Assembly: GCA_963774455.1 (NCBI GenBank)
Contig: CAVZFD010000006.1
Location: 62,001 to 126,000, forward strand
Direction: 5' to 3'
Source: DATFVA01 sp963774455
GTDB lineage: Bacteria; Bacteroidota; Ignavibacteria; Ignavibacteriales; Ignavibacteriaceae
DNA length: 64,000 nt
Each line of letters starts with the position of its first letter. Position 1 is the stretch's first letter. Both the position numbers and the translations under genes were made by a program. The notes below the pieces were generated by a model. The model was given only the letters and a program-made list of their open reading frames with translations, did no database searches and was not told where the DNA came from. Below, piece after piece: positions 54,514 through 63,202 of this stretch.

Positions 54514-54721
54514 TGACGAAAAAATTGGAGAAGTTGAAATTGTAAAGGACTTCTTACCCAAACCGGAAGATCTTGTTTTTAAAGAAGAAACCGTAAAAGT
54601 TACTCTGAATCTAAGCAGATCAAGCGTAGATTATTTCAAAAAGATAGCCAGGCAGCATGGAAGTCAGTATCAGAAAGTAATAAGGAATTTATTAGATAGA
54701 TATACTTCACATTTTTCTTAA
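54491..54721 (+). CDS. brnA: BrnA-type antitoxin (ribbon-helix-helix)
   Basis: The 76-residue protein starts M-K-K-K-I-K-Y-S-D-E-K-I-G-E-V. Its C-terminal half, E-E-T-V-K-V-T-L-N-L-S-R-S-S-V-D-Y-F-K-K-I-A, has the beta strand and two helices of a ribbon-helix-helix DNA-binding domain. The start at 54491 is favoured over 54455 because family members begin with M-K-K-K-I-K. BrnA neutralises the BrnT ribonuclease and represses the operon. It is intact although the toxin frame upstream is broken, the usual direction of decay in toxin-antitoxin pairs. Confidence 0.82.
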   Translation: MKKKIKYSDEKIGEVEIVKDFLPKPEDLVFKEETVKVTLNLSRSSVDYFKKIARQHGSQYQKVIRNLLDRYTSHFS

Positions 54722-54855
54722 ATAAACCTTCCCTTTATCAATCACCGATCTTAGTGATTTTGAAGAATCAAGGGAACTTTATGCTGAAACTTATGAAAAG
54801 ATTGTTCGGAGATCATTATATGGCAATATCAACGCGAGCAGAAATTCCGCGTAAG

Positions 54856-55965
54856 CTATAACATCTTTGATATAAACTCACCGATGAAGTAGCCTGCGGC
54901 TGCAATTCCGAAACCAACAACAAACATGTCGAATCCGCTGCGGAATATACCTCTGCCTGTAAAGAAGCTTCTTGCAGCACCGACACCGAAATGCGCCAGC
55001 ATGGAGATTGTAAAGGCTGTCCACATAGCAGTACTGCCCGTAAAAAAGAAAAATGGAAATACAGGAATAAGCGCTCCTACAGCAGTTGCGAGTCCCGTTA
55101 TCCATCCCTCCCGGAAAGGACTCATATTTGCTTCGTTAATTCCGAGTTCAATTCTTACCTTTTCCTCTAGAGCCTGAGCAGGATCTTTCATCACCTCGGC
55201 AGCAAGGTTATCTGCATCCTCTTTACTCATACCTTTTGATTCATAGATGAGGGCAAGTTCTTCAGTTTCAAGCTCGGGCATAAGAAGGATCTCTTCCTTC
55301 TCCATCTTTCTTTCATGATCATACACTTCTTTCTCGCTTATTGCCGCGAGATATCCCGATGAACCCATTGAGAGTGCGTCGGCGATCATTCCTGATATAC
55401 CTGAAATTAAAATTATATGAGGAGCAACTGCTGCACCGATAACACCTGCAATAAGACCGAAGTTGGCTGTGAGTCCGTCGTTAAAACCGTAAACGACATT
55501 TCTTAAAAGTCCACCGGATTCCGAACGATGCCATGGTTCTTCAGTAGTGCCTTTTATATCCATCAGCTCGTTAGCGTGTCCGGCAGAATCTTTCGCAAGC
55601 TGAAGTGCAATGTCTTTCGTTTCCTTGTCGGAACTTGTTTTATGCAGACTAAGATACGACCTGACCTCTTCGGCTTCCTCATTCATAAGTGCTTTTGACA
55701 AAATCCATGGCCCGAACCTGTTTGACAGCCAAACCAGTGATTTAGCTTTAAAGGAAGGCACCTCATCTTTCAGCTTTTCATTATGTTTTAACAGTAAATC
55801 ACGCCAGGCTTTGATATGCTTCTGTTCAATGACCGAAAGTCTCGAATAAATATCCTTCTGCTTTTCATCAGGCTCCATCCCGGAAAGAATTTTATAAAGA
55901 TATGACGCATCTATTTCCTCCTGTAAATGCGACTTCCATATCGTTACTGATTTATCGTCCGCCAT
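54856..55965 (-). CDS. Ferritin-like/VIT1 fusion iron transporter (MbfA-like)
   Basis: The protein of 369 residues (378 from the upstream ATG at 55992) joins an N-terminal rubrerythrin-like four-helix domain to a VIT1/CCC1-type transporter. In the first domain, Q-E-E-I-D-A-S-Y-L-Y and I-E-Q-K-H-I-K-A-W provide di-iron ligands. The transporter (about 155-369) has Y-G-F-N-D-G-L-T-A-N-F-G-L-I-A-G, D-A-L-S-M-G-S-S-G-Y-L-A and three further hydrophobic helices. This is the membrane-bound ferritin architecture that exports or stores Fe(II)/Mn(II) to limit peroxide stress. It is close to a heme-porin gene and in the same window as an exported rubrerythrin, which hints at iron handling. Confidence 0.88.
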   Translation of the reverse strand: MADDKSVTIWKSHLQEEIDASYLYKILSGMEPDEKQKDIYSRLSVIEQKHIKAWRDLLLKHNEKLKDEVPSFKAKSLVWLSNRFGPWILSKALMNEEAEEVRSYLSLHKTSSDKETKDIALQLAKDSAGHANELMDIKGTTEEPWHRSESGGLLRNVVYGFNDGLTANFGLIAGVIGAAVAPHIILISGISGMIADALSMGSSGYLAAISEKEVYDHERKMEKEEILLMPELETEELALIYESKGMSKEDADNLAAEVMKDPAQALEEKVRIELGINEANMSPFREGWITGLATAVGALIPVFPFFFFTGSTAMWTAFTISMLAHFGVGAARSFFTGRGIFRSGFDMFVVGFGIAAAGYFIGEFISKML

Positions 55966-56063
55966 TCTTATCCTGGTATTATTAAAGTGCAAAAATACTA
56001 AGAATCTGGGACTTGGCAGAACTTAGGGTCCTATTCGTCTTTCCGGGAAATAAATGAATAATA

Positions 56064-56193
56064 TTGACTTTTATTTTATTTTTTTTTCTATATTGGAAGT
56101 GGAATACAAAGGGATTCTGATAAAAAGTATTTGCGCTGCTGTTTATTCTGAATACCTGAGAACTTTAAACTAAAATTTGTTACGGGGATTAGT
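56064..56193 (+). promoter_or_regulatory. Shared cassette promoter and leader, copy 3
   Basis: TTGACT (56064-56069) and TATATT (56089-56094) are separated by 19 mainly T bases. The rest matches the leaders at 10568-10666 and 32704-32798 closely, including GGGATTCTGATAAAAAG and TTTGCGCTGCTG, and ends ACGGGGATTAGT before the ATG. It is preserved although the gene it drives is destroyed. Confidence 0.68.
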
Positions 56194-56938
56194 ATGAAGA
56201 TTTTTTTATCTGCAGCGTTATTGTTTTCATCACTTATTTTATACTCCTGCAAAAAGGATAATCCCAATCCCGCCTGAAGATCAGCCGCAATTAAATTTAG
56301 CATTAGAAGATACAAGCCGTACAGAAGCCTGGATAAAATTAACCGCTGCAAATATCAGTTTACCTGAACTTGCAGATTCAGCTCTTCCCGAAGAAGACTT
56401 TGTGAGCTTTAAGGACAGAGCTTGTAAATGCCAGCACAAATTCTGCAGCCGGAGTTTTTGATGAGATTACATATACCAGGAATAATCTCGATGATTATGA
56501 TAACGTAAACTATCAGGTTGATTGTTCAGGGATAGCTGAAGGTGAATATTACCTGAGGTTGGTAACTTCGGTTTCAGGGGACGCGGTTTATAACCTGCAA
56601 ATGTTCAGAATGATGATCCGGGATTGGAAAAGAGAAATTATAAAAATGTGAGTTCCGATGGTACTACTACTCCAGCTTTATATGATTTATCTCAGAATTA
56701 CCACAATCCTTTTAACCCGGCAACAACGATAAACTATCAGCTTCCAAAGAATGGATTTGTAACCCTTAAGATCTACGATATCCTGGGGAAGGAGGTTGCG
56801 ACCCTTGTGAATGAGCAGAAGACGCAGGGAAGATATTCGGTGAACTTTGATGCTTCCAGGCTTGCAAGCGGCGTGTATATATACCAGCTGCGTGCTAATG
56901 ATTACGTCAGCTCGAAGAAGATGTTGTTCTTGAAGTGA
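56194..56938 (+). pseudogene. Collapsed cassette: lipoprotein start fused to exoprotein end
   Basis: The ATG at 56194 encodes a lipoprotein signal with C in L-Y-S-C-K-K-D-N, then (shifted frame) L-A-L-E-D-T-S-R-T-E-A-W-I-K-L-T-A-A-N-I, the FN3-like start of lipoprotein 0. Directly after I-S-L-P-E comes the pre-sorting domain of an exoprotein (L-P-E-E-D-F-V-S-F-K, then V-F-D-E-I-T-Y-T-R-N-N-L) and a full sorting domain ending K-K-M-L-F-L-K. Everything in between, about 1.5 kb of lipoprotein and most of the exoprotein, is gone. At least three frame changes remain. It keeps both the shared leader and the shared terminator. Confidence 0.8.
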
Positions 56939-56966
56939 TGGAATAGAAATTGGGGTGAGGAAAGAA

Positions 56967-57000
56967 AGGAGGCTGTCTATGGGCAGCCTCACTTTATTTA
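56967..57000 (+). terminator. Cassette terminator after the 56 kb remnant
   Basis: GAGGCTG (56969-56975) pairs with CAGCCTC (56984-56990), followed by ACTTTATTTA. It belongs to the same hairpin family as 15556 and 32968. Confidence 0.75.
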
Positions 57001-57026
57001 ATACTTATTGCACAAATTTAATTCTG

Positions 57027-58157
57027 CTAATACCACAAATGAAACTGCACCAGGAACGTATCGTTCATTATAGACGGATGCTCCATCTGAAAGCGGTACT
57101 GGGGACGAATTTCCACAAAGCTGTATGGATGAACCTCAAAGCCTACGATCAGCCTGCTTATGTCATCTTTATCCCTTGAATCCAGGGGATCGAAACGGTC
57201 ATACCTTACAACAGCCTCAAGTCCTTTTATAAGTCTGTAGGAAGCTTCTATCATTAAAGCAGTCGAGGCTGAGTCCTGTTTAACATAATTATTGGCAATA
57301 TCATATTCTCCCATCAGCGTAAAATCGCCTATACCTATACCTGCGTAGCCGCCGTACATCTGTACCTGTGGAAATTTAACACCGGATGCCTGGAATACCT
57401 GCTGCCTGAAAATTGCAACGGATCCACCAAACATCAGTGCCGCAACATCGGAAACAGTAGGATAGAACATCACGTTTGCCATGTATGTCGGATCGGTAAC
57501 AAAGACATTCGGGGAACGTGAATTTCCCACGCTTGCAGTGATAAGGGCAAAATTAGAAATATACTGCCCTACTTCAACCCCGCTTTCGACATAACGCGGA
57601 TCGAAGATCAGTCCTCTTTTCGAAGCGCCCGGCGTTACAATTCCCAGGTCGCCTCCTCTTGTATAGGCAGTATGATCATCTAACCTGATCCCATAGTTAG
57701 GGGAGAAACTGCCTCCTTTGATATAGCCGTCATTTGGCAAAATATGTGCAATTCCGTAAGCTTCCCATATCTGCCATATAAAATCATATCGGGCGAATGC
57801 GCTTATTTTTTCGGAAAAATCAACATTGGTATATACAGAACCGGTCATCCTCTGGAAATCTATTCTTTTGGTTGAATCAGTCATATAGAGGAGTCCGTTT
57901 CCTCTGAAATCCAGTCCGAACTGAATATTTTCATTTAATTTATCGCTCATAGGAAATTCTTTGCTCGGTCTTTCCATTGGAAGGACGTTCTTTCCGAAAT
58001 TCCAGCCTCCCGAGTTCCTCATTAGTCCTCCGGTGGGATTAACATGACAGTCTGTACAGCTTCCGCCCATCTGCAGGGCATACCTGGGCAGAGAATAAGT
58101 ATCGGAAATAAAAAAAAGTACCGCAGACATAAATAGCAGAACTTTGAACATTCTCAT
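57027..58157 (-). CDS. Outer-membrane porin-like protein with N-terminal heme c motif
   Basis: The 376-residue protein has a signal peptide (to about residue 22), then C34-T-D-C37-H38, a single c-type heme site. This is followed by N-P-T-G-G-L-M-R-N-S-G-G-W-N-F-G. From about residue 75 to the end, alternating hydrophobic and polar strands with aromatic girdles (Y-G-G-Y-A-G-I-G-I-G-D-F-T-L-M-G-E-Y and so on) end in the aromatic C-terminus F-H-L-W-Y, typical of beta barrels. This layout of one heme plus barrel resembles fused cytochrome-porins such as the iron oxidase Cyc2. Electron transfer across the outer membrane is inferred, not shown. It is alone on the minus strand, convergent with the cassette remnant. 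Confidence 0.8.
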   Translation of the reverse strand: MRMFKVLLFMSAVLFFISDTYSLPRYALQMGGSCTDCHVNPTGGLMRNSGGWNFGKNVLPMERPSKEFPMSDKLNENIQFGLDFRGNGLLYMTDSTKRIDFQRMTGSVYTNVDFSEKISAFARYDFIWQIWEAYGIAHILPNDGYIKGGSFSPNYGIRLDDHTAYTRGGDLGIVTPGASKRGLIFDPRYVESGVEVGQYISNFALITASVGNSRSPNVFVTDPTYMANVMFYPTVSDVAALMFGGSVAIFRQQVFQASGVKFPQVQMYGGYAGIGIGDFTLMGEYDIANNYVKQDSASTALMIEASYRLIKGLEAVVRYDRFDPLDSRDKDDISRLIVGFEVHPYSFVEIRPQYRFQMEHPSIMNDTFLVQFHLWY

Positions 58158-58402
58158 AAGCCTCCCAAGCGAAATGAATTATTTTACGATCTTTGGTGTT
58201 TTAATCTAAATAGTGTCTGTGATAAAATCATCACACATTAAGTAAATTGTAAACTTTAATTTCTTAAATAGTAATTTCAGACAAAAAAAAGTGCCGTTAA
58301 GTTATCCTTTTATATAAAAGTCTGTAGGTGGAAAACCTGCGAAATACATTGCTATAAAAGGCATACTTAGTTACTTTTATTGTCTATTTTTAAATAGTTT
58401 GA

Positions 58403-59545
58403 ATGAAAAAATTAATAATTCTGGGATCTACCGGTTCAATAGGGATAAATGTTCTGAATGTAATCAGAAATTTTCCTGACAAATTCCATGTAACCGCACT
58501 CACTGTCAATACAAGGATTGATCTGCTGGAAAGGCAAATAAAGGAATTTAATCCTCCTTTTGTTGTGGTAAAAAACAAAGAACTTGCGTCGGAACTGGAG
58601 AAACGAATAGGCAGCGGGACGAAGGTGCTGGCTGGTGAGGAGGGACTGGTTTATGCAGCCTCAGAACTTGACTACGATATTCTTGTTGGTGCGATGGTAG
58701 GTTTTGCGGGACTAATCCCGACTATTGAAGCCATCAAACGCGGTAAAAGAATAGCTCTTGCAAACAAGGAAACTCTTGTAGTTGCCGGTGAACTGGTTAA
58801 GGATCTTTCAGAAAAGTATAAGGCCGAAATTATCCCTGTCGATTCGGAACACAGTGCGATTTTCCAGTGTTTAACAGGCGAAAACCGGGAGGAAGTTGAA
58901 AAGCTGATACTAACTGCTTCAGGCGGACCCTTCAGGGAAATGGATAAGAAACAATTCGATAGGGTTACAGTTGAAGATGCTCTTAATCATCCAAACTGGA
59001 AAATGGGGAATAAGATTACTATCGACTCGGCAACAATGATGAATAAAGGCCTTGAAGTAATTGAAGCTCACTGGCTTTTCAATCTGCCAAAAGAAAAAAT
59101 CGATGTGGTTATACATCCCCAGTCGATTGTTCATTCAATGGTACAGTTTGTCGACGGATCAATAAAAGCGCAGATGGGTCTCCCCGATATGAAGCTTCCC
59201 ATACAATATGCTTTAACTTACCCGGAAAGACTGAAAAACGATTTTGCAAGAACGAGTTTGCCCGATATTTCAAGTCTTACTTTTTCGAAACCTGACCATA
59301 ACCGGTTTGAATGCCTTGACCTTGCATACAAAACACTCGAATCCGGCGGAACTGCCCCATGTATCCTGAATGCCGCAAATGAGGTGGCTGTCGATAGATT
59401 TCTTAAAAAAGAGATAAAATTTTCCGATATTCCTGCTTTAATTTGTAACGCACTTGATCATTTTGATAATCATAAACACCCGGACCTCGAAACGATAATC
59501 GAACAGGACAGGCAGACGAGAGAATTTACAGCAGCCCTCATTTAA
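58403..59545 (+). CDS. dxr: 1-deoxy-D-xylulose 5-phosphate reductoisomerase
   Basis: The 380-residue enzyme makes methylerythritol phosphate from deoxyxylulose phosphate with NADPH, the first committed step of the MEP pathway. G-S-T-G-S-I-G (8-14) binds NADPH. N-K-E-T-L-V-V-A-G (about 120-128), D-S-E-H-S-A-I-F-Q-C-L and T-A-S-G-G-P-F-R (about 173-180) form the metal and substrate sites. Length is normal. It is followed 74 bases later by rseP, the common dxr-rseP order. Its intactness is relevant to the frameshifted ispG of the same pathway. Confidence 0.95.
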   Translation: MKKLIILGSTGSIGINVLNVIRNFPDKFHVTALTVNTRIDLLERQIKEFNPPFVVVKNKELASELEKRIGSGTKVLAGEEGLVYAASELDYDILVGAMVGFAGLIPTIEAIKRGKRIALANKETLVVAGELVKDLSEKYKAEIIPVDSEHSAIFQCLTGENREEVEKLILTASGGPFREMDKKQFDRVTVEDALNHPNWKMGNKITIDSATMMNKGLEVIEAHWLFNLPKEKIDVVIHPQSIVHSMVQFVDGSIKAQMGLPDMKLPIQYALTYPERLKNDFARTSLPDISSLTFSKPDHNRFECLDLAYKTLESGGTAPCILNAANEVAVDRFLKKEIKFSDIPALICNALDHFDNHKHPDLETIIEQDRQTREFTAALI

Positions 59546-59619
59546 TATTATGAGGAACAATTTTTGCTTATGTGCATCTGATTTATAACGGTTTTTGAAA
59601 AATAGGAGAACCTCGCTTA

Positions 59620-60975
59620 ATGGAGTACATTATATATTTTGCGATAACGATCGGAATTCTCGTGTTTGTGCACGAATTCGGTCATTTCGCCGCGGCAAAA
59701 CTAACCGGTATGCGTGCCGATGTTTTTGCTATCGGATTTGGAAAAAGGCTGTTTGGGTGGAACCGTATTTCGGGTTTTTCTTTCGGCGAATTGCCGAAGG
59801 ATTTTGACGGCCAGGGAAATACCGATTATCGTCTTTGCCTGCTTCCACTTGGCGGATATGTTAAGATAGCCGGAATGGTTGATGAAAGCTTCGATACCGA
59901 ATTTGCCGATAAAGAACCCCAGCCTTATGAATTCCGGGCTAAACCTACATGGAAGAAAATAATAGTTATTACCGCCGGGGTAATAATGAACCTGCTGCTG
60001 GCCCTTATCATTTTCTGGGGTGTGAATTTCTTCCAGGGAAAACAAATTATAACGACCACTAAAATTGGTTATGTCGAACCGGGGAGTGCAGTTGATTCGC
60101 TTGGATTTATGCCGAATGATAAAATTCTCGCCATTAACGGTAAACCGGTTGAGAACTGGGACGATGTAAGACAGGATATTTTTGTAAATACGTTAGGCCA
60201 GGACGTTAATGTTAAACTGCAGAGAGATCAGCAGACAGTGACCATTACTATACCAAGGAAGGTTATTCCCGAAAATGAAACCCAGGAACGTTTCTTAATA
60301 CCTGAAGGATTTCAGCCTGCGATTGGTGAGGTAACAAAGGATTCTCCTGCCGAGAAAGCGGGCATAAAAGAAGGTGATATTTTCCTGAGGTTAAACGGTC
60401 AGAAAATCTACAGTGTACAGCAGACAATAGAAATAATCTCGGGGAATAAAAATACCACAATGCCCCTTGTAGTTGAAAGAGGACAGGATACCGTACAGTT
60501 GTCGGTTACTCCTGATGAAAAGGGTTTGATTGGAGTAGGACTGGTTACTAATCCAGACGCTCCTGTTGAATTCCAAACCTACGGATTTTTCGATTCGTTT
60601 TATTATGGCTGGATGGATATCGTACGTATGACCGATCTTACCTTCAGTATGGTAGGAAAGGTAATCGGCGGACAGGTAGCATTCGGAAAGGCTTTCGGCG
60701 GTCCTGTTAAAATTGCCCAGCTTGCCGCAAAATCAGCCGACACAGGATTTCTTAATTTCCTTTTCTTCCTTGCACTGCTGAGCCTCAGTCTTGCGATAAT
60801 TAATATTATGCCCTTCCCCGTACTGGATGGAGGACATCTTATAATAATTCTTATTGAAGGAATCACCAAACGCGAGATTCCCATCAAGGTGAAGGTTGCA
60901 ATCCAGAACACCGGATTCGTAATCCTGTTATTGCTGATGGCGTTTATCATCTACAACGACATTGTAAACCTCTAA
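59620..60975 (+). CDS. rseP: RIP metalloprotease RseP (site-2 protease)
   Basis: The 451-residue inner-membrane protease cleaves anti-sigma factors or signal peptides within the membrane. The zinc motif H18-E19-F-G-H22 lies in the first helix. Residues 180-330 include PDZ domains (G-Y-V-E-P-G-S-A-V-D-S-L-G and S-P-A-E-K-A-G-I-K-E-G-D). The last part has M-P-F-P-V-L-D-G-G-H, with the third metal ligand, and a final helix. Length is normal. It forms a unit with dxr and ends at a strong terminator 20 bases later. Confidence 0.94.
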   Translation: MEYIIYFAITIGILVFVHEFGHFAAAKLTGMRADVFAIGFGKRLFGWNRISGFSFGELPKDFDGQGNTDYRLCLLPLGGYVKIAGMVDESFDTEFADKEPQPYEFRAKPTWKKIIVITAGVIMNLLLALIIFWGVNFFQGKQIITTTKIGYVEPGSAVDSLGFMPNDKILAINGKPVENWDDVRQDIFVNTLGQDVNVKLQRDQQTVTITIPRKVIPENETQERFLIPEGFQPAIGEVTKDSPAEKAGIKEGDIFLRLNGQKIYSVQQTIEIISGNKNTTMPLVVERGQDTVQLSVTPDEKGLIGVGLVTNPDAPVEFQTYGFFDSFYYGWMDIVRMTDLTFSMVGKVIGGQVAFGKAFGGPVKIAQLAAKSADTGFLNFLFFLALLSLSLAIINIMPFPVLDGGHLIIILIEGITKREIPIKVKVAIQNTGFVILLLLMAFIIYNDIVNL

Positions 60976-60995
60976 AACAATTCTTATAAACAGCA

Positions 60996-61024
60996 AAAGC
61001 CCGGTTAATTCGCCGGGCTTTTTT
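60996..61024 (+). terminator. Terminator after rseP, possibly bidirectional
   Basis: AAAGCCCGG (60996-61004) pairs with CCGGGCTTT (61013-61021), followed by a run of T to 61024. On the opposite strand the hairpin is followed by four T, so it may also serve the convergent rubrerythrin gene ending at 61082. Confidence 0.9.
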
Positions 61025-61081
61025 GTTGATAGTATCCTGCTTTTTGTGGGAGCTAGCAGCAAAGATACTGTATCTTAATTC

Positions 61082-61705
61082 CTAGTTGATCTTATAAAAT
61101 CTCTCGCTGGGAGTCATAGATATTCCGCATCTCTGAGGAGCAGTACTTGCATAAGTATTTCCGCAGGTTGAACAGACGTAGTACACAGACGCAAGAGTAA
61201 TTTCCTTGTTGTTGTTCAGTTTATCAAGAGCTTCTTTATAGAAGTCCTTGTGTTTCTTCTCTGTCTGGTATGCATAATTAAATGATATGAGGGCTATGTT
61301 CACTTTACCGTCATTTGCTGTCTTGATAAATTCAGGGTACATTGTTGCAACTTCATATGATTCACCGTTTATTGCATCCTGTAAGTTTTCCTTTGTGGAT
61401 TTTACTATGAATTCCGGCTTAATTTCTCCCATTGATTCACCTAATTGTGAAAGTGCTGCCCTGTGATTACCCGCATGAATGCTTTCTGATTTTGAGGCGG
61501 CCTCGAATAATAAAGCTATGTTTTTATAGCCCTCCTCTTTAGCCTTCTCAGCGTAAGCTGCATACTTTGCGCTTGCAGTGGTTTCGCCTGTTATCGCGGC
61601 TTTGAGGTTATCGATGGTCTTCATTGAATCCTTTTTATCCAGGGTAAAGTTCAGACTAAAAGCTGCTATAACCAACACCAAGACTGTGAATAATACGTTT
61701 TTCAT
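61082..61705 (-). CDS. Exported rubrerythrin with degenerate rubredoxin-like tail
   Basis: The 207-residue protein starts best at 61705, where AAGGAG precedes the ATG and an N-terminal signal or anchor helix (M-K-N-V-L-F-T-V-L-V-L-V-I-A-A-F) follows. The ferritin-like domain has G-E-T-T-A-S-A-K-Y (about 40-48), E74-x-x-H77, N-G-E-S-Y-E and T-E-K-K-H, the expected di-iron ligands. The C-terminal C-S-T-C-G ... R-C-G-I-S keeps three of four rubredoxin cysteines; the last is serine. Rubrerythrins reduce peroxide in the cytosol, so an exported form with altered rubredoxin site is unusual. It may act as a periplasmic peroxide or iron handler. Confidence 0.85.
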   Translation of the reverse strand: MKNVLFTVLVLVIAAFSLNFTLDKKDSMKTIDNLKAAITGETTASAKYAAYAEKAKEEGYKNIALLFEAASKSESIHAGNHRAALSQLGESMGEIKPEFIVKSTKENLQDAINGESYEVATMYPEFIKTANDGKVNIALISFNYAYQTEKKHKDFYKEALDKLNNNKEITLASVYYVCSTCGNTYASTAPQRCGISMTPSERFYKIN

Positions 61706-61819
61706 TTTTTTCTCCTTTTTTTTATAAATAATTTCCTGTTCAAACATAATAGGGCCTTCTAAAACAAGTCTTAATGAATTCTTAAAAACCGCTTAAAAGT
61801 TAGTGTGGATTGCTTAAAA

Positions 61820-63202
61820 TCAAGTAGGCAAATGAAGTTTGAAATTTGTCCCTTTTCCTGGTATACTTTCTACATCTATTTTAATATCCTGAATATCGCA
61901 GAGCTTTTTACTTATAGCAAGTCCGAGACCAAATCCTCCTGCTTCCGAACTTCTTGATTCATCCGCACGGTAAAACCTGTCAAATATGTTTTTGATTTGT
62001 TGTTCCGTCATCCCGATGCCGTAATCCTTAACCGAAAACAGGATGCCATTTCCATTTCTGGCTGCCATTAGATCAATCGAATTATTATTTCGTGAATATT
62101 TTATTGCGTTCGTCAATATATTTTCAAGAATGATCTCGGTCATTCCGGAGTCAGCATTCAATGTTAGCTTTTCATCAATATCTCTATTAACTGATATTCC
62201 TTTATCTTCAATTAGCGGATATAATCTTTGGAGCACTATATCTATTTTTTCAGAAAACAGGAATTCGGTTTTAACGGGTGTAATTTTATCGGTATCATAC
62301 CGCGCCAGAAGCAAAAGTTGATCGATCAGTTTGGTCATTCTGTCCGTTTCAGATATGCAATAGCGTATTTTCTCTTCGTATTGACCAACTTCCCTGGGTT
62401 TTCTAATAAGTACTTCTAGTGTACCTTTTATAATCGAAAGAGGTGTTCTGAGTTCGTGTGAAGCATCTGAAGTAAATTGTCGTTCTCTTAAGAGGGCGTC
62501 TTCAAGCCTGTTTAATAGACCGTTGATAGTAGAAGTTAATGCATAAATCTCATCATTATGAGGAGGCGGTGAAATTCGTTCTGAAATATTCTCTTTAGAT
62601 ATCTTATTAGCTGTATTGATGACATTATGAACAGGAGCAATGCTTTTCCCTGCTATTAACCTAGTTACCAGGAAGAGTATAAGGAGGATAACCGGGAATG
62701 AAATTAATAGAGCTTCACGAAGGTTACTTAATACGAGAGCCGATTCCTCAAGAGGGACAGCGATAGACAAATAGCCCTGCAGAATGTTATCAGCATCATA
62801 ATAAGGATATTGTACCTGTCTTATAGGCGATCCTGAAAGCTCAGAGTCGAAGTAAATTTTTTTACTTACAGCATTTCTGTATTCAAGTGAATCACTTACA
62901 AGATTCCCCGTCTTTTTTATGATCCTGCCATGCTTATCAGAGACCTGGACGAAGGTAGGGTTTACTTCAATCTGGCCATGTTCCCTCTCATTCCATTCAA
63001 AAGGATTCGCAAAAATTAGTTCTCCGCCGGTGCTTACAATGCTGTTTCTGACTTCCTTTAATTCCAGGTCAAGATCGGAATCCAGGTGAGAGTATACTGT
63101 ATTATTAACGATTATATATATGGCAGAGAATAGACCAGCAATAAGAAGTGCTGTTGCAACAAGGTACCATGTGGCGATCCTGTTTCTGAAATTCAGTTTC
63201 AT
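61820..63202 (-). CDS. Membrane sensor histidine kinase (HAMP type)
   Basis: The 460-residue kinase has two membrane helices (about residues 12-33 and 166-186) around a periplasmic sensor of about 130 residues, then HAMP. HisKA has the phospho-acceptor in S-D-A-S-H-E-L-R-T-P-L, and the ATPase domain has N-A-I-K-Y-S, D-Y-G-I-G-M and G-F-G-L-G-L. The closest relatives in layout are metal and envelope-stress sensors of the CusS/QseC type, but the signal cannot be read from sequence. Its start overlaps the stop of the response regulator gene by four bases (ATGA), so they are translated as a pair. Confidence 0.92.
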   Translation of the reverse strand: MKLNFRNRIATWYLVATALLIAGLFSAIYIIVNNTVYSHLDSDLDLELKEVRNSIVSTGGELIFANPFEWNEREHGQIEVNPTFVQVSDKHGRIIKKTGNLVSDSLEYRNAVSKKIYFDSELSGSPIRQVQYPYYDADNILQGYLSIAVPLEESALVLSNLREALLISFPVILLILFLVTRLIAGKSIAPVHNVINTANKISKENISERISPPPHNDEIYALTSTINGLLNRLEDALLRERQFTSDASHELRTPLSIIKGTLEVLIRKPREVGQYEEKIRYCISETDRMTKLIDQLLLLARYDTDKITPVKTEFLFSEKIDIVLQRLYPLIEDKGISVNRDIDEKLTLNADSGMTEIILENILTNAIKYSRNNNSIDLMAARNGNGILFSVKDYGIGMTEQQIKNIFDRFYRADESRSSEAGGFGLGLAISKKLCDIQDIKIDVESIPGKGTNFKLHLPT

